Origin: Neocallimastix lanati (nom. inval.)
Lineage: Eukaryota > Neocallimastigomycota > Neocallimastigomycetes > Neocallimastigales > Neocallimastigaceae
Direction: 5' to 3'
Assembly (NCBI GenBank): GCA_016946835.1
Contig: JACVTC010000167.1
Coordinates: 207,501-271,500 of the forward strand
Length of the DNA stretch: 64,000 nucleotides
A program made the position numbers and the translations under genes. The stretch's first letter is position 1. Each line of letters begins with the position of its first letter. Under the pieces are notes generated by a model. It was given only the letters and a program-made list of their open reading frames with translations. It ran no database searches and was not told the origin of the DNA. This document shows, one piece after another, positions 23,971 to 34,090 of the stretch.

Positions 23971-24122
23971 GAATAACTAATTTATTTTTTTTTTTCCTTT
24001 AATAAATAAATACTATAATTGAATTAAATATTTTTGTTTTTTTATAAATAGATTTAAATATTTTTATATAGTAAAAATATAATAATATATATTCTATTCT
24101 ATACTATTTCTTTTTAATTATT

Positions 24123-24165
<43 letters not shown>

Positions 24166-24612
24166 CAAATTCCTTTTCTTTTAAAAAATAAAGAGTAGCC
24201 TTTTTTATTTAATTTTTAAAATAATAAAAAAAAATTATAATAAAATATTTGAATATTTCCTTTTAAACTATTTTAAACTTTTTTTCTTCCTTATGAAAAA
24301 TTTAAAAATATTAATAATTTTAATAAATATAAAAAAATATAAATTTACTACAAAAATATTTTAATTTATTTAGTTATTTTTATTCATCCATTCATTTATT
24401 TAATTATTATTCATTATTCATTTATATAGTTAATTATTTAATTAATTGGAATAGTTTAATAAAATTGTATAATAATTATTTATATATATTAATAAAATAA
24501 AAAATAAGAATTATTTAGCAATATTCAAAATAAAAAATGAAATTCAGTAAAGGATAAATAAGAAAAACAATGAATAATATAAATAAAATCCTTTTCTATT
24601 AGTTTTTTTTTT
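23971..24612. other. Intergenic, low complexity
   Basis: AT-rich stretch upstream of the RNF121-like gene with a 36-T tract near 24129-24165. No gene seen; it should carry that gene's promoter on the minus strand. Confidence 0.6.
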
Positions 24613-24614
24613 TT

Positions 24615-24800
24615 GCCATTGTGTACCGCCCTTTAGCAAGACATGGGAGTGTTGAGGTATGCTTTCGTATAGGCGGATATTGTCTCCGTTAGATGGCATT
24701 ACTGAGTGTTCAGCATTGGTACTTTGACATGCATATTATTGCTTGGAATTTTCTAGTAAGATTTTTTCTCGAGGTGCCTCTCCAGTTCCTAACTTCTTTT
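24615..24800. ncRNA. GC-richer island, possible structured RNA or SINE-like retroposon (unassigned)
   Basis: A block of about 185 bases with roughly balanced composition inside DNA that is otherwise over 80 percent AT. It has no open frame. On the plus strand TGCCAT near 24614 can pair with ATGGCA near 24693, enclosing ACCGCC/GGCGG (near 24625 and 24675) and a small TATGC-TTTC-GTATA hairpin. A further CTGA-GTGT-TCAG hairpin and a GAGG/CCTC pair follow. On the minus strand the block ends in AATGGC and then about 13 A, as a retroposed transcript would. I could not match it to U1-U6, U11/U12, SRP, RNase P/MRP, U3 or 5S from memory. Confidence 0.45.
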
Positions 24801-24801
24801 A

Positions 24802-25895
24802 GGTTAAATCTAATCTTTTCATATAAAATTCAAATCTTAAATATTCTAATTAATTGCTAAAAAAAAAATAAAAAAAATAAAAATTTAATACGTTATTGAT
24901 ACATTTTAATACAAAATCAATACATTACATTCATATATAATAAGTATTAATAAATTAAAATAAATAAATAATTAATTAAAATTTTAATATTTATTATTTA
25001 ATATTTAATATTTAATATTTAATATTTATTATTTATTATTTATTATTTATTATTTATTTATTATTTATTATTTATTATTTAATTATTTATTATATTTATT
25101 ATTTATTATTTATTATTTATTATTTATTATTTATTATTTATTATTTATTATTTATTATTTATTATTTATTATTTATTATATTAATATATATTGACTTTAT
25201 TATATCAATTTATAATTTATATTTTTTTCTTTTATATATTTTATTATTGTTTTTTTAAATATTTTTCATTTATATAATTTTATATAATTTATATATTTAT
25301 TTTTATTGTGACTTTTATATTTTGCTATTATATTCTTTTTTATTAAAGATAAAATTAAATTTATAAAAATAATTTATTTTTTTTTAGAAAAAAAAAAAAA
25401 AAAAAAGAAAAGAAAATTAAAAATAAATTATAAAAATTTTAATTTTATTTTAAATAATAATTTATTAAAAAAATAATTATAAAGTCATATCAAAGTTTTT
25501 AAATTAATAATAAAAGTTAAAAATAAATTATATTTATTCATTTATTGATTTACTTTAAATATTTATATATTTTATATTACACTATTTCACTTTGTTTAAA
25601 AGAAAATTAAATACATTTATTTCTTTTAGATTAATAAATAATTATACCTTGAAATATAGTCATTGAAATATAATATATATAATAAAAATAATTTTTATTA
25701 AAAAAAATTTTTTTTTTTATTTTATCTTGAGACGTATCATCCATTATAAAGAATAGAAAATATATTTTATTTTTTATTATTTATAATTATTACTACTATT
25801 ATTCTTTTTTATAGTATTATAATTATTTTCAAATATATATAAACACGTATATAATTCTTTAAAGATAAAAAAAAAAAAAAAAAAGACGAATAATT
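24802..25895. other. Intergenic with TTATTTAT-type repeats
   Basis: AT-only DNA. From about 24987 to 25178 it is a TTTATTA/ATTTAAT heptamer-like tandem array. No gene recognised. An 18-A tract lies just before the next start codon. Confidence 0.7.
24987..25178. repeat. TTTATTA heptamer tandem repeat
   Basis: Nearly perfect 7-bp repeats (TTTATTA and TTTAATA variants) over about 190 bp. Confidence 0.85.
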
Positions 25896-27373
25896 ATGTC
25901 AGTTTCAGAATATCCAGCACTTTATTCAGGTCAAATACGGCAATTATTACAAAAAGATGATATTGATCTAGCAACTATTACAACAAAGTTAATAAGAAAA
26001 CAATTAGAAAATGATTTTAACGTTCATTTTTCAACAAAAGAAGAAAAAAAAGCAATTAATGATTTAATTAGAAGAATATACGATGAAGTGACAGAACAAA
26101 GTGAAGAAGAAGAAAGTGAAGAAGAAGGTACAGGTAAAAATATATTTATATATTTTTTAATATTGAATTACAATATTATGATATTATATTTAAAACAATA
26201 GTTTAATGAATAATAAGAATATGATTTTACAATAATATCAATCATGTTTATATGCTTAATATTTAATCATTAATACTTATCGTACTTATTCAATATTAAT
26301 ATTCAAATATTATGCTATACCATTTAAACAATATATATATAAATATATTATAAAAATTTTGTTATAATTATTCATTCTGATATCAATATTTATAATTTAA
26401 TATATATAATGCTAAAATATTTTATATTAATAAAATTTTGATAATAAAAATTCAATAAATAGAAGAAAAATCTTATGGATTATCAGATGATGAATATGTT
26501 GATTCCATTAAAAATTCAAAATCAGATGGTATTAATCATACCAACTTAGTTTCATCAGAAGAAGAAATGAACAGTGATAGTGTTGATAGTGATGTTTATG
26601 ATGATGTAAATAAAGCAGTTAAAGCAGGAGATAAAAGAAAACGTAAAACTAAAACTAAAACAAAAGCTAAAGCTAAAAAAACAAAGAGAAAACCAGGATC
26701 AGGAGGTTTAAATGCTCCACTGATATTAAGTGAAAAACTTGGAAAATTCTTAGGGGCAGAGCAAATGTCAAGAACAGAAATTGTTAAAAACTTATGGGCC
26801 TATATTAAAGAAAATGATTTACAAGATCCAGCTGACAAACGTTTTATACTAAGTGACAGTAAATTAAAGAATGTATTTGGTGTAGATAGATTTTCAGGAT
26901 TTTCAATGAATAAATTACTAAATGATCACTTAACAAAATTGGATGGAACTTCCTGTAAAAAGGAAAAAACAGAAGAAGAAGAAAAAGCTGAAAAAGAAAA
27001 GAAAGCTGCCAGAAAGAAAGCTGGTGGTAGAGGCAAAGCTTCCAAAGCTGATAAACCTAAAAAGGCAGCCCCTAATAATGGATTTAATAAGCCTATGCTA
27101 TTGAGTCCAGTACTTTCCAGTTTTCTTAATAATCAAACAGAACTACCCAGACCTCAGGTAGTGAAACAGATATGGGAATATATTAAAGAAAAAAAATTAC
27201 AAGATGAAAGTGATAAACGTTACATTCTCTGTGATGATAATCTATTTTCCATCTTTAAAACTAAGAGAGTTCATATGTTCCAAATGAATAAAATATTAGC
27301 AGAACATTTAAAATCTAAAGATGACGTTGTTGATGTAAAAGAAGAAGCAAATAACATTAAATTAGAAGATTAA
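25896..27373 (+). CDS. DEK_C plus double SWIB domain protein (UAF30/TRI1-like chromatin or Pol I factor)
   Basis: Two exons, 25896-26133 (or -26127; two donors 6 nt apart, both in frame) and 26463-27373, give about 382 aa. The N-terminal 60 residues (LYSGQIRQLLQKDDIDLATITTK, LIRKQLENDF) look like the DEK_C helical domain. An acidic Glu/Ser stretch and a Lys-rich basic stretch follow. Then come two SWIB/MDM2 domains, about residues 164-236 (PLILSEKLGKFLG, LWAYIKENDLQDPADKR) and 283-358 (PMLLSPVLSSFL, IWEYIKEKKLQDESDKR), joined by a Lys/Ala/Glu linker. DEK_C plus SWIB is the layout of yeast UAF30 (rDNA upstream activating factor) and TRI1, which have one SWIB. Paired SWIB domains occur in some other fungal and plant relatives. 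A nuclear DNA/chromatin role is inferred. The ATG follows a purine-rich leader, with no earlier in-frame ATG. Confidence 0.9.
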
Positions 27374-28001
27374 ATAATTCAATATTACTTTTTTATTTTA
27401 TTCTATTATATATATATTTAAATATATATATATATATGTTATCTCTCACAAAAAAATGGAATTAACATACCATCCATAAAATAATTAAATAGATAAATAA
27501 ATAAATAATAAGATATATATATAGAGGTAAATTATTTTATATAATAAAAGCATAATAATATGAATATTTTATTTTTTATTTTTTTAAAAAATAATTTTTT
27601 TAAATAATAACTAATTATTAAATATTTTTATTAAATTCAAATTTAATAAAATATTCTAATTATTAATATTAAATTAGAATAATAATCATAATGACCCCTA
27701 TTAAGATGATAAAATATACAATAAAGAAAAAAAAAATGCATAAAACAAAAACAAATAAAAATAAAAATAAAAAAGAAAGTAGTTAGTCAAAATTAAGAAA
27801 ATATAAACCAAAAAATTTATATATATATATATTTATTTATATGTATTTTATATCCGTTATTTATTCATAATAATTATAATAATTGCAAATATATATATGA
27901 TATATATATATATTATTTTTTTCTTTTTTTTTCTAATTGAATTCCATATATATATTACTAAATAATAATAATAATAATAAATCAATATATCCTTTTTTTT
28001 T

Positions 28002-28032
<31 letters not shown>

Positions 28033-28643
28033 TATTTTATTTTACTTATAAAATTTATAATTATAATAATGATAAAAAAAAAGTTTATAAAAATTTAATT
28101 TAATGAATATTATAAATAAAAAAAACTAATAATAATAATAAACAATATATATATATTTATTTTATTTAATATTCCACTTTTTATTTTTTATTTTCATACA
28201 AATCCTTTTTTTTTCTTTTATATATATATATATATTTATGTATGAATATGTATTTTTGATTTTGATTTGAATTTAAATACAAGTTTTATAATTATTCATT
28301 AATAAAGTAAAAAATAAAAATAAATATATTTATATTTATATAAATAAAATCTATATAGCTTATAACTTTGTTTTTTTTTGTCTGTCTGTTTGTTTGCTTG
28401 ATAAAATATATTATTTTTAAAATATCAAACTCTGTAAATTTTCATAGAAAAACTTTTCCTTTTAAATTGTCAATTGTTTATTCTTATTGATGTGTAGTCA
28501 GTTAAAGTATTTAAGAATAAATGATATTCTTCGTTTATTTAAAGAACAGTTAAAATAATTCAAATATTCAAATAAGAATTTTAGAACTAAAAAGTAATAA
28601 TTTAATAGCTATAGAAGAGATTTTGACTTTTGTAATATAAAAA

Positions 28644-28685
<42 letters not shown>

Positions 28686-28712
28686 CATTATTATTATTAT
28701 TAGTAGTAATAT

Positions 28713-28768
<56 letters not shown>

Positions 28769-29469
28769 AATAATGTGAAAGAAATTAATTAATCCTTTGC
28801 AATCACATCAGTTTAAGATAATGCTAATACAACACTGAAGAATTACCAAATACTAAATAAAAACTATTTTTGTTATATCTTTATTTCATAAAACATTAAA
28901 TAAATAGTAGTAATTATCCTTCCTTTTTTTTTCAGGCTACTGAATAAATTTTAATAATTCTATTGATTTGAGGATGAGCTTTTTTCTGAACATCAAATTA
29001 TGTCATATGAAGAAATTACTTTTTACTGTTTTAAAAAATGATTATATTTTTATTATTTAAATTATATATATAAATATATATATATTTATATAATATATAT
29101 AATTTATTGTTAATATTATTATTAATAATATAAAAAGATAATTTCTTAATAGTTACCTATAAATTGAAATTCTATTATAATCTGTTATAAAATATAGACT
29201 TATTCTAGAAAATCTGAATTATTTATTTTTTAAATAACAATTTATTAATGAAGTATTGAATAAATAACAAAAAATCAACTTTCCTAAAATTTTAATAAAC
29301 AAAATTTATTTATTTATTTATTTATTTGATATTATTGATATTAATATATTATTTAAACAATAAATAAATAAAATATATTTAAAATAAGTATTTCTATTTT
29401 TATGTTTATTTTTTATAAAAAATTTTATATTTAAATTTTTAATTTCAAAATTTATATCCAATTTTCAAA
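27374..29469. other. Intergenic region
   Basis: About 2.1 kb. It has TA runs, a TCTGTCTGTTTG microrepeat near 28380-28396, and two long T tracts near 28647-28685 and 28739-28767 separated by a TA run. A less biased stretch lies near 28780-28850, but it shows no open frame and no RNA I recognise. Confidence 0.65.
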
Positions 29470-30165
29470 ATGAAAATTAAATTAAATAGTAAAATTGAGA
29501 AAAAAAAATAATTATATATAATGGCTATTTTTTTTTGTTATATAAATATATTCTAATAATTTAAAATATTTTAAAAAACAATTCTATTTTTTATGAATAT
29601 TTAAAATAAATTTCTTGAATATAGGGTAAAATAATAATCGTTTTTTTTAATGTTTTTACATTATAAATATATATATTATGTTTAAACTAATTATTTATTA
29701 AAAAATACAATTAATAAATAAATAAAAAGCTGGTCAAGTGTAGCTTTATGGAAATGGGCTGTAACTGATGAGGATGATGTTTGCGGTATATGTAGAAATC
29801 AATTTGATAGATGCTGCCCATCCTGTAAAATTCCAGGAGATGATTGTCCATTAGGTAGTAATATGCAGACTTTTTTAAAAAATAAAAAATATATATATTA
29901 TATGTAAATTTAAATAAATTAATAAATAACTTAACATAAAATATTGAATTAATTTATAAACTATAAAGTGTGGGGTCAATGTAGACATTGTTTTCATTTA
30001 CATTGTATGATAAAATGGCTTCAAACTGAATCAAGTAATCAAGCCTGTCCAATGGATAGAAGACCTTGGGTATATTTAACAGGAGATCCTAATACTGCAC
30101 AAAATTCACAAGATCAACAGGAAACTAATACTCAACATCAAGAACAACCATCTGAAGAACAATAA
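29470..30165 (+). CDS. APC11: Anaphase-promoting complex subunit 11 (RING-H2)
   Basis: Catalytic RING subunit of the APC/C ubiquitin ligase that drives mitotic exit. Exons: 29470-29488, 29625 (one base), 29730-29854 and 29969-30165; 113 aa. The spliced protein starts [16 protein letters not shown], in register with the conserved APC11 start (Met-Lys-Val/Ile, a tryptophan at position 8, then VA.W.W). The RING-H2 ligands follow in order: [40 protein letters not shown] and ACPMDRRPW. The usual final C-x2-C reads CPMD here, so the last cysteine is replaced by aspartate, unless this reflects an error. A Gln/Asn/Thr/Glu-rich tail of about 30 aa extends beyond the usual length. No other combination of AG and GT sites between exon 1 and 29730 restores frame without a stop. 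Confidence 0.92.
29625..29625 (+). other. APC11: Single-nucleotide exon (G) of APC11
   Basis: The sequence TATAG-G-GTAAAA holds an acceptor, one base and a donor. Exon 1 ends AAT-A and exon 3 starts C-TGG, so A+G+C gives serine before the conserved tryptophan. Direct joining of exon 1 to exon 3 is one base short and meets a stop four codons later (GTG TAG). Confidence 0.75.
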
Positions 30166-30963
30166 TAAAAGTCAAATCACTAAAAAAAAAAACTTTATTT
30201 TTTTTTTTTGAGATAATTAATATCTTACTAAAAATAATATATGAATAATATTAATGTTAAAATTATTATAATTAATTTCTTCATAAATATCTTAATAAGC
30301 ATTGTATATATATCAAAACAAAATAAACAAAATATTATAATTTAAACAAAATTTAATTGATTCATTACTATTTATATAATTTTATTATATATTTTATTTT
30401 TACTTTTTAATTGTATACATTATAAATTATATATTTGTAAATTATTTTATTTTTGCTCTAATTTTAAAAATAAAAATAAATAAAAAAAAAAATTAAAAAA
30501 AAACATATTATATTTATTTATTTATTTTAATGCATTAAAAAACCTTTTTTTTTTTCTCTTGAAAAAGTCTATATGGGGTATTAATTTTAAATAATGCATT
30601 ATGAATGAAATGAATTTTTTTTTTTTTTTTTTTTTTTTTAATTTTTAATTATTAGATATTTAATAATTTTGAAATATATATATATATATATTTTTTTTTT
30701 CTATTTTATAAATTATTAATATATAATAAATAAATTATATAATATTAAATCTATTATATTAAAATAAATTATTTTATATATTTGTAATTGAATATATAAA
30801 ATATTATTCTTATGTATAAATCGTATTCTTATTAACTAATTTATTTTATTAAATTAAGTTATATTTTCTAATTGAATATTCCTTTTTTAATTCTTTTAAC
30901 TTTTTATTTTTAATACTTTATTTTATTTATTTATTTATTTTATTTTTTAATTTAAAAAATTTA
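30166..30963. other. Intergenic region
   Basis: About 0.8 kb of AT-rich DNA after the APC11 stop with A/T tracts (30481-30503, 30617-30639) and a TA run near 30675-30690. No gene seen. Confidence 0.6.
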
Positions 30964-31838
30964 AATGCTTTTAATATCAGTTTGGTTGTTAAGAATTTTT
31001 AATTGACCCTTTAATTCATTTTTCTTTTGATATAAACGTTCATTCTCTTTTTCTACTTCAATAATTTGTTCACAGCTAATGAAGTATAATATATTGAACC
31101 CTTATCACCAATAGCAATTTTTAATTGATCAGCCATCTTCATTCTATTTTGGATTGATTAACTTGTTCAATTAAAATTTATTTGGTTTTATAAGGTGGTC
31201 TTAGCTTGGTTCATAGATTTCTTAAGATTATCTTCGTCATCCGTCATTTTCTTTATACGTTGATGAAGGAATTCATTTTCTTGTTTATAATTATTTAACT
31301 TCTTTTGAGTAGAATTCAAGTGATTTATAATATCAACTATGATCATCTTTCGAGTTAAGGACATAACAATTTCTTCTTCTAATTTAGCGATTTTTGAATC
31401 TTTTGCTTCCAAAGTTTGTTTATACATATTTTGATTTTGATTTTCTTCAAATTTTGATCTTATTTTTCTTCAAGCTCCTTTAACTGAAATATTTTACTGT
31501 TGTAATCAAGTTGGATTTGATCAATATTTGTTTGATATTCTTGAACTAATTCTACAAGATAACGATTTCTTTCCATAATTTGTTGCTGTTGTGATTGAGG
31601 AAGTGGTTGCTGTGGTGGTGGATTTGGTGGAGCTTGATTTCCTGAAGCATTTTTATATGGAAGGGTAAGACTAATTACAGAATATTGTAAGTTTGGTGAA
31701 TTATATGCAGAATTTGGAGGGGAATATGAAACTTTTGGACTACCAAAGTGATTAACTTTAATTTGTTGTTCAACGCCATTATTAAAACTATTAACACTAC
31801 TATGATTACTTAAATTACTTAAATTTCTTGAACGTTTA
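30964..31838 (-). pseudogene. Decayed coiled-coil protein gene, frameshifted
   Basis: Read on the minus strand, 31838 begins after a plausible acceptor (TTTTACAG) with KRSRNLSNLSNHSSVNSF. It goes on through a Pro/Gln-rich stretch (PPNPPPQQPLPQSQQQQ) to a coiled coil (MERNRYLVELVQEYQ, KIFQLKELEEK). A stop follows at 31461-31463, which a one-base slip in an A run would bypass. The coiled coil resumes in another frame (MYKQTLEAKDSKIAKLEEEI ... KKSMNQAKTTL, ending near 31188). At least two more shifts are needed to reach KENERLYQKKNELKGQL and the end IKSI near 30964. No GT-AG introns explain the breaks. The 5' exons are missing, and an LTR abuts the break. I do not recognise the parent gene. Homopolymer sequencing errors are an alternative for some of the shifts. 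Confidence 0.7.
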
Positions 31839-31856
31839 CTGTAAAAGGTTTGTTAT

Positions 31857-32602
31857 AAAACAGATTACAAATAACTAAATAAACACAAAAATTTTTTTAA
31901 AATAAAGCACAAAAAAAATTTCTTTCCTCTTAAATTTAATCTTTATTAATTGTTGATATTTAGATCTCCTTTGTTATAAACTATATAATAGTCAATAACT
32001 GATATATCGATTTAAATAATAATATTTACACGTATTTATATTTTTTCTTGACTACATTATAATATATTATTCCTATCTAATTTACATATATTACTATTTA
32101 TTTATAAACAAAATATATATTAATAATTTTATTAAATAACAACTATCTAAAAATAAACAATTATTAATTCAATAAACTTTCAATTTATTTACAATAATAA
32201 CTAAATTCAATAAGAGCTCATTTATTATTTATTTATTATATAAATATTATTAATACTAATGTTTATATATTTACAAATCAAAACTATTTTTATAAATTAT
32301 TTAAACTAATTTTAACTATTTAAAACTACTCCAAAATTAATTTTGAAGTATTTTAAACTAACTAAACTAATTAACTAAGTTAAATAAAATAACTAAATTA
32401 AATAAACTAAACTAAATTGACTAACTTAAGTAAATTATTTAGATTTAATTTATTATCCAAAATTATTTATATAATAATTTATCCTTTTGAAGAATTTACA
32501 TAAATTATAATAAATTTTAATAAAATTGAATCATAAATTTATGTATTGTTTTACATTAATTATTATATAATTACTTATTAAAGATTTTATTAAAACTTTA
32601 CA
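31857..32602 (-). repeat. 3' LTR of a chromovirus fragment
   Basis: On the minus strand the purine-rich stretch CTTGAAAGGCGAGAA (polypurine tract) just after the chromodomain frame is followed by TGTAAAG at 32602, a normal LTR start. The far end near 31857 abuts the decayed coiled-coil gene; its exact position is a guess. Confidence 0.5.
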
Positions 32603-33120
32603 TTCTCGCCTTTCAAGTTGAGCTCCTGCGAACTGAAAGTTCAATCTCCGAGAAGGAATATCAATTACAAATGGTTGATATTTATGCCTAATGTTTTCTT
32701 TATTAAAATCTTAATCACCATCATCAACCTCATTTGGTCTATTCCTTTTAGATATACGATAATATTCTTGAATTAGTTGTCTATCATTAATTTGATCCTC
32801 ATCGATCCAAGAATCTTCAACAGAATTAAGGCCTTTCCAAGATACGAGGAAACAATTTTTTCCTATATGTCCTCATATCAATAATTATTTCAGGAACCTT
32901 ATTAATGGTATCGATAGTTAACTTAGTATTCTTTCTTTTCCTATTATTTCTATTAGCAAATTCATTTATATAGTACGGTTCCAGTAAAGATACATGAAAA
33001 ATAGGTATCACTATCACTATCACTATCATTACCACTATCATTAATGATTCTAAGATTTCTTCAACGAACGTATTCAGCTTTGCTTTCTGATTCGGAATCA
33101 CATAGGTATTATAAAACAAG
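32603..33120 (-). mobile_element. Chromovirus (Ty3/gypsy) fragment: integrase C-terminus and chromodomain, broken
   Basis: The minus strand shows PIFHVSLLEPYYINEF and then a Lys/Arg-rich strand (INKVPEIIIDMRTYRKK). In another frame it reads CFLVSWKGLNSVEDSWIDED and LIQEYYRISKRN. This is the same order as in the intact chromovirus near 58.3-58.5 kb (PVFHVSLLEPAYENEF ... YLIHWKGYDDSENSWEP). A frameshift splits the chromodomain, and everything upstream is missing where another LTR begins near 33121. Non-functional remnant. Confidence 0.85.
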
Positions 33121-34090
33121 CACTAAAATAGATTACAATAACTTTAGGATAAATTTTTGTTTTATTAATTTTTTATTAAAAATCTTCTTTCTTAATATTT
33201 AATAATTAATAATAGTTAATAATAATTACATCGAAAAAAAATCTTCTATTTATACTTTTCCTAAATACATTAATAATATATTATTTTATTTAAATTATAT
33301 ATATTATAATATAAAACTATCCTAATAAAATTTATTAAATAATAAATTTATAAAATATAGCTAAATTTAGAAAAATATAATTATTAATTAAACTAAATTC
33401 TAAATAATTTAAATTAAGGACATTTATTATCTATTTATTATTTTAATATTATAAGTAAAATCTTTATTTATTTTCAATTTAAAAACAATATTAAAAAAGT
33501 CATGATTAAAATTTAAAACTTAATTTTCACAAATTAAATTATTAATTTATGATATACAACTCAAAAGTTCTATGTACTTTTGTTGGGATTTATTTATTAA
33601 ATTTATTAGTTTATTAGTTTATTTCTTTAATTGATTTTATTTAAAAATTGCATATATTTAAAGAGCTATTTAACAACTTTCTTATACTTTTAATTACAAA
33701 CTAACTTAACATTACTAAACACGACATAACTTAATTTAACACTTAACACTTCTCTTAATTCAGAGAAATGCTTTATTTTTATGTCATTTAGTTATAGTTA
33801 ACTATTTAATTAATTGTTCTTGTGATTAAAATAAACTATTAATAATTATTATTTAAGGAAATATTTAATAACTATATAAATATAAATATAAAATAGTAAG
33901 AATATAATTAAAGCATTGATTTATACTATAAAATTTATTATTATTTATAAATATAATTAATCTATAGAAATCAAGCCACATATTGTTATAAAATCATTAG
34001 ATTTAAATTTGATTTATGACGTTAATTTATGTTTGAATATTAAAAATTATTTTATATTAATTAAGGTTTGAATATTTTTATTTTATATCA
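33121..34090 (-). repeat. Probable 3' LTR of the degenerate gypsy copy at 34.1-36.6 kb
   Basis: On the minus strand, the end of the gypsy pol frame is followed by CTTAAGGTGGGACGAA, a polypurine-like tract, and then TGATATAAAAT at 34090. The left limit is taken at the junction with the chromovirus fragment. No second copy is available to fix the ends. Confidence 0.45.
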
